Origin: DATJLY01 sp963773665
Lineage (GTDB): Bacteria; Pseudomonadota; Alphaproteobacteria; ATCC43930; CGMCC-115725
DNA length: 64,000 nt
Direction: 5' to 3'
Assembly (NCBI GenBank): GCA_963773665.1
Contig: CAVZBZ010000004.1
Location: forward strand, 62,001-126,000
Part shown: positions 26,320 to 34,860 of the stretch, one piece after another
Position numbering within the stretch: position 1 is the stretch's first letter
How the letters are laid out: the number at the start of each line of letters is the position of its first letter
The notes under the pieces: generated by a model
What the model saw: only the letters and a program-made list of their open reading frames with translations
What the model was told of the DNA's origin: nothing
Databases searched by the model: none
Program-made: the position numbers and the translations under genes

Positions 26320-27353
26320 TGTGAACTCTCAATAGGTTGTCCACTCGGTCCCGACCGAGGAAACTGATGTTGCTAACGCATCTTTTTCCTGGGGGGGGGA
26401 CCGAATGGACGTTCACAAGAATGCCCGGCTGACACCGGCAGGTCGAGGGGTCATGGTAGGGCGCGTTGTCGAGGGCGAGGCGCCGCGGCTCGTCGCGGAA
26501 GCGATGGGCGTGTGTGAGAAGACGGTGCGGAGGTGGGTGCGCCGTTTCCACGCCGAAGGTGCAGCGGGCCTGCGCGATCGCTCCTCACGGCCGCATCGCG
26601 TGCGTCGCCCAACGCCCGCGGTCGTCGTGGTTGGGATCGAGGCGCTGCGCCGCGAACGCTGGACTGGTGCGCAGATCGCGACGGAATGCGGCGTGTCGGA
26701 AGCGACCGTGTCCCGGGTGCTTCGCCGCCTGGGCCTCAACCGGCTGAAGGCCTTGGAGCCTGCCGAGCCTGTCCGGCGATACGAGCGCGACCGGCCCGGC
26801 GAGCTCATCCATATCGACATCAAGAAGCTCGGGCGTTTCAACCAGGTCGGCCATCGCATCACCGGCGATCGGACCGGTCAGAGCAGCCATCGCGGCGTCG
26901 GCTGGGAGTTCGTCCACGTCTGCATCGACGACGCATCGCGGGTCGCCTTTGCCCGGGTTATGTCCGATGAGCGCAAGGGCAGCGCCGTGGCCTTCTTGGA
27001 CGCCGCTGTCGCCTACTATGCCGAACTCGGCGTTACGGTCGATCGCGTCATGACCGACAACGGGTCCTGCTATAGATCCTTCGCTTTCCGCGACGCCTGC
27101 CGAAGGCTCGGCCTCAAGCACATTCGCACCAGGGCCTATACGCCGCAGACTAATGGAAAGGCCGAGCGCTTCATCCAAACAGCGCTCAGGGAGTGGGCTT
27201 ACGCCCGTGCCTACACCCACTCAGACCAGCGAACCGTCGAGCTGCCGCGATGGCTGCATCGCTATAACTGGCATCGACCACATGGTAGCTTGGCAGCAAA
27301 ACCACCCATCAGCCGCCTCGGTCTATCCGGGGACAACCTGTTGAGGCTCCACA
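26320..27353 (+). mobile_element. IS481-family element
   Basis: A 1,034-bp element with ends TGTGAACTCTCAATAGGTTG on the left and the inverse of TGTGGAGCCTCAACAGGTTG on the right. These are imperfect inverted repeats over about 23 bp, with the AATAGGTTGT core of the IS481 type. TCTAG occurs next to both ends (26314-26318 and 27354-27358) with one stray base on the left, so it may be the target duplication. It lies directly against the right end of IS630. A run of G precedes the transposase start. Confidence 0.85.
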
Positions 27354-27358
27354 TCTAG
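26405..27358 (+). CDS. IS481-family transposase
   Basis: A 317-residue transposase. Two N-terminal helix-turn-helix units (VVEGEAPRLVAEAMGVCEKT and IATECGVSEATVSRVLRRLG) precede a DDE core with Asp in RPGELIHIDIKKLGR, Asp in DRVMTDNGSCYRS and Glu in QTNGKAERFIQTALREW. The frame is complete, with stop TAG a few bases beyond the right repeat. This is one of the few IS copies here with no visible lesion, and it may be active. Confidence 0.94.
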   Translation: MDVHKNARLTPAGRGVMVGRVVEGEAPRLVAEAMGVCEKTVRRWVRRFHAEGAAGLRDRSSRPHRVRRPTPAVVVVGIEALRRERWTGAQIATECGVSEATVSRVLRRLGLNRLKALEPAEPVRRYERDRPGELIHIDIKKLGRFNQVGHRITGDRTGQSSHRGVGWEFVHVCIDDASRVAFARVMSDERKGSAVAFLDAAVAYYAELGVTVDRVMTDNGSCYRSFAFRDACRRLGLKHIRTRAYTPQTNGKAERFIQTALREWAYARAYTHSDQRTVELPRWLHRYNWHRPHGSLAAKPPISRLGLSGDNLLRLHI

Positions 27359-27559
27359 TTCTTCAGCCGCCTGTTAATCCTCCCTTCATAAATGTTTAAT
27401 CCGAGGGCCCGAAGCTCATGAGAAATAGGGCAGGATTGAAACCAGGAGGAACCTCTAGTATCTTCCGACGCGACATCGGATCCGCGCGCGCACGGAACAC
27501 TTAGGGCCTGTCTCGAGAGCGCGCAGATCGCACTGGTTGATCAGGTTTAAGACTGAGCC

Positions 27560-28465
27560 ATGCAGGAACGCACCCCTAATCTTTTCATTGTGGGCGCACC
27601 AAAGTCCGGGACAACGTCCATGGACTATTATCTCGCGCAGCATCCCGAGATCTTCATGGCGCCGGCGAAGGAGTCGCACTACTTCGCGCCAGACATCTCG
27701 ACACCCGAGGAGCGATGGTCGGAAGATAAGTATTTCTCGATGTTCGCAGAGGCTCGCGACGAACTCTACGTCGGCGAGAGCTCGGTCTTTTACATGATGT
27801 CGGAAGCAGCAGCCGAGCGCATTCGCGCGTTCTGTCCAGAAGCCCGCATCCTGATCTTCCTCCGCAATCCGATCGATTTCATCGAGTCCCACCATTCTCA
27901 GATCGTGTACGAAGGATTAGAGGACATCACCGACCTTGGCGCCGCGCTTGCGGCTGAGCCCGCACGCTTTGCCGCGGAGCAAGGGCGGACCTGCTACTAC
28001 CGGGAGAAGGTCCGGTATTATCGTCGCTTTGCGTCGTTCAGTGAGCAGATCGAGCGCTTCCTCGACAAATTCGGCCCTCAGCAGGTCCATTTCGCGTTCT
28101 ACGAGGACCTGCGCGACAACACGCCTGGAGAATACCGGAAAATCCTCGAATTCCTTGGTGTCAACCCGACATTTCGGCCCAATTTTGCTCTGCTCAACGG
28201 CAACAAGCAGCTCCGCAATCCTTCGCTCATGCAGTTTCTGCGCGACCCGCCGAAATGGGCGACCATCTCCAGCCGGATCGCGCTCCCTCATCCCGCCGCC
28301 CGACGGGCGGCCGTCGAGCTGCTGAAGCGCATGAATACCAAGTTCCTGCCGCGCGCCCCCATGAGTCGCGAACTGCGCGAGCGCCTCACCACGGAGATGG
28401 CGCCAGAGGTCGCACGGCTCGAGAGGATGCTCGGCCGCGACCTCCGCGCGTGGCGCGGCGCATGA
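27560..28465 (+). CDS. PAPS-dependent sulfotransferase
   Basis: A 301-residue sulfotransferase of the Sulfotransfer_1/heparan-sulfate type. The 5'-phosphosulfate loop is VGAPKSGTTSMDYY at about residues 11-24. The 3'-phosphate site is LIFLRNPIDFIESHHSQIVY with Arg and Ser. The catalytic region KESHYFAPD and the late YEDLRDNT are as in glycan O-sulfotransferases. It would move sulfate from PAPS to a sugar in the exopolysaccharide. CysQ (42411-43184), which removes the by-product PAP, is in the same window. The next gene starts 54 bp downstream. Confidence 0.9.
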   Translation: MQERTPNLFIVGAPKSGTTSMDYYLAQHPEIFMAPAKESHYFAPDISTPEERWSEDKYFSMFAEARDELYVGESSVFYMMSEAAAERIRAFCPEARILIFLRNPIDFIESHHSQIVYEGLEDITDLGAALAAEPARFAAEQGRTCYYREKVRYYRRFASFSEQIERFLDKFGPQQVHFAFYEDLRDNTPGEYRKILEFLGVNPTFRPNFALLNGNKQLRNPSLMQFLRDPPKWATISSRIALPHPAARRAAVELLKRMNTKFLPRAPMSRELRERLTTEMAPEVARLERMLGRDLRAWRGA

Positions 28466-28519
28466 AGCGTAAGCCGACATCCTCCGGATGACTCTGGATC
28501 GGCGCGACCCAGTCGCTGC

Positions 28520-29221
28520 ATGATCAACCGGGTTCGCGCCACGATTTCTGAACTCGGCCTGGCGGATGGCATCATTTACGGCGTCGGCCGCGTCATCGAG
28601 AAGTGGACTCGTCGCTGTGTGATATTCCGCTATGCGCTGATCGCACAGCCGGTCGCGTCGAAACCCCGCCTGCCGACGCGACGCGGTCGAGACATCAACG
28701 TCCGCCTGCATGCATCGGCCGATCAAACGCTCGCCGAGACCGGGCTTGCGCCCGAAGTCGTGCGATACCGGCTAAACCAGGGCGCGATCTGCCTAGCCGC
28801 CTTTCAGAAAAATATCATTGTCGGATGTCTGTGGCTTTGCCTTGGCCCCTACGAAGAGGACGAGGTCCGCTGCCGCTTTGAACCAACGCCCGAAGGCCGC
28901 ACGAGCTGGGACTTCGGGGTCTACGTTTCCCCGAGCCACCGCGGCGGGATCGTTTTCGCTCGCCTCTGGGACGAAGCGTGCAATTACCTGCGCACGCGCG
29001 GAGTGACATGGACGCTGAGCCGGATCGGCTCCGTCAACATCGCGTCGATGACCGCCCATTCGAGATTGGGTGCCAAGCGTCTGGGGAGCGCGACATTTTT
29101 GTGCCTCGGCCGCTGGCAACTGATGGCTTCAAACTGGCCGCCCTACGTTCATATCTCGCCAAACAAGTCCTCAAGGCCGCGACTGGTACTGAGAGCGCCA
29201 CGCGCAAGTTCAGAAGAGTAG
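28520..29221 (+). CDS. GNAT-type acetyltransferase of the XrtA-associated block
   Basis: A 233-residue protein with an N-terminal amphipathic helix (DGIIYGVGRVIEKWTRR) and a GNAT-like domain. The strand NIIVGCLWLCLGPYEEDE, the acceptor YVSPSHRGGIVFARLWDEAC in place of the usual Q/R-x-x-G-x-G/A loop, and ASMTAHSRLGAKRLGSATFL support this. It sits between the sulfotransferase (same strand) and the converging hydrolase 1. Comparable GNAT genes occur next to exosortase A hydrolases elsewhere. The substrate is unknown. Confidence 0.72.
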   Translation: MINRVRATISELGLADGIIYGVGRVIEKWTRRCVIFRYALIAQPVASKPRLPTRRGRDINVRLHASADQTLAETGLAPEVVRYRLNQGAICLAAFQKNIIVGCLWLCLGPYEEDEVRCRFEPTPEGRTSWDFGVYVSPSHRGGIVFARLWDEACNYLRTRGVTWTLSRIGSVNIASMTAHSRLGAKRLGSATFLCLGRWQLMASNWPPYVHISPNKSSRPRLVLRAPRASSEE

Positions 29222-29254
29222 CATCGGCCCGCGTGTGGATTCCGGGGTAGTTTT

Positions 29255-30151
29255 TCAAAATGCGCGTAACCACTCGCGTGTCCAGGCCTGTGCCTGGTCG
29301 CTCCAGGCACGACGCGAGAAGGTGTGATCCGCCTCGTGGATCTCGCGAAGGGTCAATTTCTTCCCTTGCAGGATGCTCTGCCAGGTTCGCGAAGTCCGCG
29401 CCGTGTCCCGAAACTCTTGCGCCGTTAGGTCCCGGCCGCTGAGGATGAGAAGAATCGGGCCGCCAAATTTCTTGAGCCCGAGGGCCATGCGCTCCGGCAA
29501 GGAAAGCGCCTGGCCGCCGTATCCCCGCGCCTTTCCCGAAATCACCTGCGCGAGCATCCTCGCGAACGAGCGGATCGACGCAAGCGTGTCGAATTCGCCG
29601 CGCCAGATCTTTCGCCATAGCGATCGGTCGAAGAGGTGCGAAGCGTAATAATGCTTGAGATAGGCGCGCGCGGCGCTGGTTTCGCTTCGCACCCATGGAT
29701 TGATTAGGATGACACCGCCAATTCGGCGGAGCTTGTGCGCACACAGGCAAATCGCCGATGCGCCATCACAAAGCCCCCATAAAATAATACGCTCGACCGA
29801 AGGAAGGGCCGAGGTCAGGGCAGAAATTGCGGCGACGATATCGCTGTCGAGCGATTCGAAGCCCGGAAAATCTCCTTCGCTATCGCCCATGCCGCGGCAA
29901 TCGAACCGTAAAACAGCCGTTCCTTCGGCGGCGAGATCGCGTGCGATGTTAACGAACTTCCGATGGCCGCCCACACGATATTGCGGGCCACCCACAACCA
30001 TAACGAGGCCCGTTTGCGCCCTCTTCGTCGGCTTATGCAGGATGCCCAACAAAGTGACGCCTTCGCACGAGAACGTGATCGGAAACTCGGTGCCAGGAGC
30101 CGCCCCGCCGAACCCGCTCTCCGCGCCTGACGAAATGGTCTCGTTCGTCAT
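29255..30151 (-). CDS. Alpha/beta hydrolase 1, exosortase A system-associated
   Basis: A 298-residue hydrolase matching the TIGR03100 kind: GILHKPTK, MVVGGPQYRVGGHRKFVNIA, LRFDCRGMGDSEGDFPGFE and IILWGLCDGASAICLC. The nucleophile elbow is Gly-Leu-Cys-Asp-Gly, so Cys replaces the usual Ser, which I believe is a family trait. The His-containing end is HEADHTFSRRAWSDQ. It belongs to a minus-strand run (acyl carrier protein, hydrolase 2, asparagine-synthetase-like, hydrolase 1) with 7-50 bp spacing. This run is widespread in XrtA loci and has no proven reaction. Confidence 0.9.
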   Translation of the reverse strand: MTNETISSGAESGFGGAAPGTEFPITFSCEGVTLLGILHKPTKRAQTGLVMVVGGPQYRVGGHRKFVNIARDLAAEGTAVLRFDCRGMGDSEGDFPGFESLDSDIVAAISALTSALPSVERIILWGLCDGASAICLCAHKLRRIGGVILINPWVRSETSAARAYLKHYYASHLFDRSLWRKIWRGEFDTLASIRSFARMLAQVISGKARGYGGQALSLPERMALGLKKFGGPILLILSGRDLTAQEFRDTARTSRTWQSILQGKKLTLREIHEADHTFSRRAWSDQAQAWTREWLRAF

Positions 30152-30157
30152 CTGCCT

Positions 30158-31895
30158 TCAATGCCGGACGGGATAATTCTCGAAAATATACTCGAGCGTC
30201 GCGATCCTGTTGAGCACAAATTCATCGGTGACCTTATCGATCTTGAAATAGCGGCGCAATTCCGGAAACGACGGATCGATGACCTTCGCCAGCCCGTCGC
30301 CCAAAACGAAGGACGGCCTTAGCCTCGCCCGGCGATGCTGGATCCGGTAGGAGAAGCGCCGCACCCAAGGCGGACGCAGCATCGTCATGCCGGCCTCGAG
30401 GCGCCGCGAGAGGCTCGGCGCCTCGGAAGGCGGTTGACCGTGGGCCGATGGATAGCCTGCAAGGGCAGGATCGGCCCTAGCAATCAGAGCCGCCTCGAAC
30501 CTCCCGTAATTCTTGGCAGCGATCGGGATCCGGAGAGCGAGCTTGATCAATTCCGTCGCGATAAAGGGCGTCGCCGCGTAGCCAAACCGGTTGTTGACGC
30601 TATTGTTGCGTCCCATCCAATAAACGCATCGAAGACAGGGGTATAGATACTCTATCTCTTCTCGTGCCAATCGTATGCCGGCGCAATCTGCATCGGCCGG
30701 TTTGCCGAACAGTCGCGCGATCGCCTTCGCCATCCCCAAGAGATACTCTCTCTCGTCGAATGCCTCGGAGCACATCGCGGGATCGAACCCGGAGAAAAAG
30801 CTCCAAAGGAGTTGGCGGATGGAGTACGTCCGGTCTCCAAGATAGAAGAAATTGCGAAAGATCTCGCCGCCGCCGCCATTGAGAGCAAGCGCCCCGCCAG
30901 CCGCGCGGTCGGCCCGTGTCGCCACGTCCGATCCATTATCGAAGATCCCTTCGGCCGGGTAGCCGTCGAGGCGCATGAAATTCCGGACGACAAGGTCGCG
31001 GAATTCGTCGGCATCGGGCGGAGTCGCAGCGCTCTTGTCAACGTGCTCGATGAGGATACCCTCGCCGGCCGCGATCGTTTTCGCGATCCGGACGTCCGGA
31101 TCCGTTGACGCGCCATAGACGTGTATTCGCGGCATTGCCCGCTGCTCCCGTAACAACGCGAGGATGAGGCGGGAATCGAAACCACCTGAGAGCGCGGTAT
31201 CGATCGCGTCGCCGAAACCGGCGACGATACTGCGGAAGATCACTCTTAGAGCATCGTGTGCGCGCGCGAGGTGGTCATCGAAGCTCGACCAGTCGGGACC
31301 GTCGCAAAGATCGTCCGGCAGCGGGCACGCCGCAATCGTGCTGCCAAGATGGAAAATCGCGCGTCTCTCCAACAGCCGCACTTGATCGAAAAGGGTGCGT
31401 CCGTCATATGTCGCGCCTTGAAACACGTACTCGTAAATGGACTGGGGATCGGGCCGCAGCTGCTCCACCGTTTCGAGCACGCCGAGAAAGGAGCTCGAAA
31501 TCACGCTTCCGCTCTCGTCGCGGTAGATTTTGTAGAGGCCTAGTTTGTCGGGCAGCAGAGTGAGGCGACCTTCGCAGTAGCGCAGGACGCAAAAGCTGCC
31601 ATTCATCGCGTTCCAAGGGATCGCGCCGTCGTCGATCGACAGAAGATGCTCGAGGAAACGCGGCAAGGTAGTGTCGCGGACGAGAAGCGTGCCCGTACAA
31701 ATGGCAAAGCCGCGCTCACACTCGAAGACGTGAGGCCGCTGACTCGAATATTTGGGAAATGCGGAAAATCGTCCATTGAGGCGTGATCCGCCTCACCGGA
31801 CTCGAGAAACCCTGGCGCTCGAAGCTCGCGAGGACTCGGTTCTCGAGGACCCGCTCCTTCAGTGTGTCTCGGCGCAGCAAGACGAATGCGCCCAT
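30158..31895 (-). pseudogene. Asparagine-synthetase-like amidotransferase with one frameshift
   Basis: From ATG 31895, preceded by GGAGAG, the frame reads MGAFVLLRRDTLKERV and RITPQWTIFR, then stops at about 31704. One extra A near 31756 breaks it, since removing it gives FRFPKYSSQRPHVFECERG. That continues in the long frame (PRFLEHLLSIDDGAIPWNAM, synthetase PP-loop TALSGGFDSRLIL and ALNGGGGEIFRNF) to 30158. The corrected product has about 578 residues. The N-terminal glutaminase-like domain starts MGAF, so it lacks the Cys nucleophile. Either the gene is a recent pseudogene or the base is a sequencing error. A shorter product from an internal TTG (31666) is conceivable. It is 7 bp from hydrolase 1. 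Confidence 0.8.
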
Positions 31896-31944
31896 GGGTC
31901 ACTCTCCGGAATCGGCGCCGCGCAAACAATGTGTCGTGTTTGCG

Positions 31945-32754
31945 TCAGGCGAGGCTAGCCTCACAGAGATCTTCGGTCGCGCGCAAGAGTTCCGGCGCGA
32001 GCGTGATTTCTTGCGTTTGCCAGAACGGCTCGCCGACCACTGTTCGAGACGAGGCGGCAATGCCGCTCCGACGCCAATGGTCCAGCACGCGCCGCTTTGG
32101 CGGGGCAATGTCATCCCCCTGGTGCATGCCAACCTCAAGCCAATCGATATTAAGGCCGGCCGGCAATTCGAAATCCACCATACGCAGCTGGGAAAGGTCG
32201 TGGGCAAGCCTCGGCGACAGTTCATAACCGGCCACCTGGAGTTGCTCTCCCGCGGCGAGCATAGCTCGCAGTCGGTCCGTCTTGACGATCTCGCTTCCAC
32301 CAAACTCCGCCGCGATGCGCAGACGCAAAAACTGCGTCAAGGTGGCATTTCCGTCGATCACCGGCTGCCACAGCAACAATCGCTCGTAATCGCGCGGCCG
32401 ACGAGTGGCAGCCGCGATGGCCAGCATGCTTCCGAGGCGCAAGCCCCACAGCCAAATTCGGCCCATGCGTCGCCGCATCCACGCAGCTGCGGACTCTACA
32501 TCGGCGAGCCAGATCGCCCAACTCGCATCCCGGAATGCGCCACCGCTGTCTCCTGTGCCGAAAAGGTCCAGCACGAGGACGCCCACTCCGATGGCTGCAA
32601 GACGCCGTGCCCCGAGGGCGGCCATGCGGCGCGATCGGTTCATCTCCTCGGCAAATGGGGGAACATAGATGACGCCGGCCTGTACGGTTCCAGCGGGCGG
32701 AAAATAGACCGCGAACAATCGCCCCGCTGATCCATCAATGAAAACGGGCTCCAT
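31945..32754 (-). CDS. Alpha/beta hydrolase 2, exosortase A system-associated
   Basis: A 269-residue hydrolase resembling TIGR03101: RLFAVYFPPAGTVQAGVIYV, PPFAEEMNRSRRMAALGARR, LVLDLFGTGDSGG and IWLWGLRLGSMLAIAAATRR. The elbow reads Gly-Leu-Arg-Leu-Gly, so the normal Ser nucleophile is Arg, which makes ordinary serine-hydrolase chemistry unlikely. It lies 19 bp after the acyl carrier protein and 49 bp before the asparagine-synthetase-like gene. I expect it to act with the carrier protein on an acyl group, but this is inference. Confidence 0.88.
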   Translation of the reverse strand: MEPVFIDGSAGRLFAVYFPPAGTVQAGVIYVPPFAEEMNRSRRMAALGARRLAAIGVGVLVLDLFGTGDSGGAFRDASWAIWLADVESAAAWMRRRMGRIWLWGLRLGSMLAIAAATRRPRDYERLLLWQPVIDGNATLTQFLRLRIAAEFGGSEIVKTDRLRAMLAAGEQLQVAGYELSPRLAHDLSQLRMVDFELPAGLNIDWLEVGMHQGDDIAPPKRRVLDHWRRSGIAASSRTVVGEPFWQTQEITLAPELLRATEDLCEASLA

Positions 32755-32773
32755 CGTAAAGGTCCGGCCCTAT

Positions 32774-33022
32774 TCAGCCGGCCAGCTTGCTTTCGACGAA
32801 CCGGGTCAGGCTTCCGACCGTTTGGAAGGTATCCGCAGTTATCTCCTCGTCCTCGATGGTGATGCCGAATCGTTCCTCGAGTGCGCCTACGACGTTGACC
32901 ACGGCCATCGAGTCAAATTCGGGGATGGTGCCGAAAAGCCCGCTTTCAGCGTCCATATGTTTCGATCGTTCCCCCAGCTGCAAAATGCGACAAATCGTTG
33001 TCTTGACGTCTTCGATCAGCAT
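32774..33022 (-). CDS. Acyl carrier protein
   Basis: An 82-residue acidic four-helix carrier protein. The phosphopantetheine site is the Ser in IPEFDSMAVVNVV (DSM motif at about residues 36-39), and the following ALEERFGITIEDEEITADTF is typical of the fold. It is the first gene of the hydrolase 2/asparagine-synthetase-like/hydrolase 1 run. In related XrtA loci an acyl-CoA ligase and a decarboxylase usually accompany it. Neither is adjacent here, and the closest AMP-ligase is at 48.5 kb. Confidence 0.92.
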   Translation of the reverse strand: MLIEDVKTTICRILQLGERSKHMDAESGLFGTIPEFDSMAVVNVVGALEERFGITIEDEEITADTFQTVGSLTRFVESKLAG

Positions 33023-33247
33023 GTCAAGCCGGCCTCTCTCGAGACGGGTGATTGTTCAATGAAGTGAGTGCGCCCGCCGGCAGCGGTGCCCCAAGGTCAA
33101 CAAGTCTCCAGAATAAGAACAGGCGCGACATGTCTCAAGAATTAAATTCCATCTACGCAACCCCTTGCATGCACGGCGCCGATGCTAAGATTCGGCTCGA
33201 GCCTCCCTCCGGTCCCGGCAGAGCTCTCCCGCCCTCCAGGCCTGCGC

Positions 33248-34069
33248 CTAGACGCGGTTGCGACGTGCCTGGAGCGACTCCAGCGCGGAGGCGATCCTTG
33301 CCAGAATCCGTATCGCGACATACGCGCCGGCGAAGAACACGAGGATAAATCCGAAGCCACTCTTGAGAAACGTCATCACTCGTGCCCAAAGGACATGGAG
33401 CAGGCTGATCTTCGGTCCTGTATCGGGCTCGGCGCCATCCAGCAGGCCACGCCGTAATTCTGAGTCCGCGTCGTCGGCGGCGGATTCCGCGTACGCCCCG
33501 GCAAGGCCAAAGCCGCCGAATCCGAAATTGCTCTTGAAGTCGATATAGGCGTCTCTGAGAACGATCAATTCCTGCGCGGCCACGGGCGGGAGTTCGGCGT
33601 CGAGGAGCTCCGTCACGATATTCAGATCAAGATCGGGAATCAGCGGCGACGAGACCGCACGATCAGGCCAAGCCAGCAAGGCGATCTCTCTTTCGGGCAG
33701 CTGCCGGAGAATGTCTCTCATCGATGTTCCGCGCTCGGACGGATTGACCGTGATCAGCAGGCCGTCGACCGCTTCCAGCGAGAGGCGAAACGCGTCGTCC
33801 TCGTACGCACCAGCGAGGGCGGAACGCCCGGAGCCGGCATTGACGTCGGTGTCGATGATTCCTCGTGCGCTGCCGTCAAGACCCGACATTAGCGTTCGGC
33901 CAAGGTTTCCAGGCAGGCGATCCTCGATCACCGTCACGTCGGGCTGGATGACCCCCGCCATCGCAACAACGGGCGCAGACCCGCTCAAGACGCCCAGCAA
34001 AACGCCGCAGGCCCGGCCAGTGGGCCGGCCCAATACACGTGCTTTCGGATGACACTTGCCGCGTGCCAT
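33248..34069 (-). CDS. Exported or membrane-anchored protein of unknown function
   Basis: A 273-residue protein I do not recognise. It has an N-terminal basic and hydrophobic segment (RACGVLLGVLSGSAPVVAMA) that could be a signal peptide. The middle is acidic and contains ITVNPSERGTSMRDILRQLP, which resembles short secretin or TonB-linked domains. One C-terminal helix (SGFGFILVFFAGAYVAIRIL) is followed by an Arg-rich tail. The short motif AGAY occurs three times (AGAYEDD, AGAYAES and AGAYVAI). A C-terminal helix plus Arg tail recalls exosortase substrates, but no Pro-Glu-Pro precedes it, so I do not call it one. It is 225 bp downstream of the carrier protein start on the same strand. Confidence 0.6.
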   Translation of the reverse strand: MARGKCHPKARVLGRPTGRACGVLLGVLSGSAPVVAMAGVIQPDVTVIEDRLPGNLGRTLMSGLDGSARGIIDTDVNAGSGRSALAGAYEDDAFRLSLEAVDGLLITVNPSERGTSMRDILRQLPEREIALLAWPDRAVSSPLIPDLDLNIVTELLDAELPPVAAQELIVLRDAYIDFKSNFGFGGFGLAGAYAESAADDADSELRRGLLDGAEPDTGPKISLLHVLWARVMTFLKSGFGFILVFFAGAYVAIRILARIASALESLQARRNRV

Positions 34070-34222
34070 GTTAAATCTTATCGCATATTAATCGCCCGAA
34101 CGGAACAATGACAGCTCTCTCCGGGCGAGGCTGGCGTTGCTGAGCCGCGCCAGCCTCATCACAATTTCGCAACCTCTTGCCCGAGCTTTGGGACGCATTG
34201 CGTCGCGACGCCATTCGCGACC

Positions 34223-34860
34223 CTACCGAATGCAAGACCCTTTCGGCCTCGAATTTTCAATGCGGACTGCTTCAGCCGGATCGAGCCCCTCCGCCTCCGC
34301 CTCCGCCTCCGCCTCCGCCAGCAATTTGGCGATGTCGCCGAGACTTGGCACAACCCAATTATCCTCGCACTGCGCCAATGCGCCCGCCGCGGGGTCGAAC
34401 AGCACGAGCCGACCCACGCGTGCCGATCGTCCCGCCTCGATATCGCTCATGCGATTTCCGGCGCACCAAGATCGTGCGAGATCGGGGTCGAGATCCCCGG
34501 CCACCTACAGCAACATGCCCGGTTCGGGCTTGTGCCAATTACTCCGACGCCGGTAACACCCAGTACCCTCGGTAGGATGATACGGGCAATGTTGAACCGC
34601 AGAAAGCGGCGCGCCGTTTCCTGGCTAATTCCGCCTTCATCCAATCCATGAGAGCGGTGAAGTCGTCGTCGCGGTAAAGGCCGCGGCCAACCCCGGATGG
34701 TATGGTGAGGATCACGATGCCAAAGCCGCAAGATGCGAAGGCGCGGGCCAGAAAAAATGCCATCGACAAAGCGCCAATCCTCGATACGGTGGACGTAGCC
34801 GGCATCGACGTTCACGACGCCATCGCGGCGCAGCAGAAGCGCGCGGCTTCCGCCCGTCAT
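34223..34860 (-). pseudogene. gmhB: Decayed heptose 1,7-bisphosphate phosphatase (GmhB, HAD family)
   Basis: Segments of GmhB lie in three frames: GGSRALLLRRDGVVNVDAGY with VHRIEDWRFVDGIF, then FASCGFGIVILTIPSGVGRG and LYRDDDFTALMDWMKAELA, then AGDLDPDLARS, NRMSDIEAGRSARVGRLVLF and a tail with five Ala-Glu repeats. The HAD nucleophile motif is LRRDG instead of LDRDG, so the first Asp is gone. At least two or three frameshifts separate the parts. GmhB removes the 7-phosphate in ADP- or GDP-heptose synthesis. The start overlaps the gmhA stop (ATGA), as in a working operon before decay. Confidence 0.85.
34288..34317 (+). repeat. Hexanucleotide tandem repeat, five units
   Basis: CCTCCG is repeated five times without change. 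On the minus strand it encodes an alternating Ala-Glu run near the end of the decayed gmhB. Such runs change copy number by slippage, in steps that keep the frame. Confidence 0.9.

Noticed and set aside
33248..34069. PEP-CTERM sorted protein
   Set aside because: It has a C-terminal helix and Arg tail but no Pro-Glu-Pro or similar motif before the helix.
34261..34320. Short repeat as a CRISPR array
   Set aside because: It is a head-to-tail hexamer without spacers, inside a coding relic.
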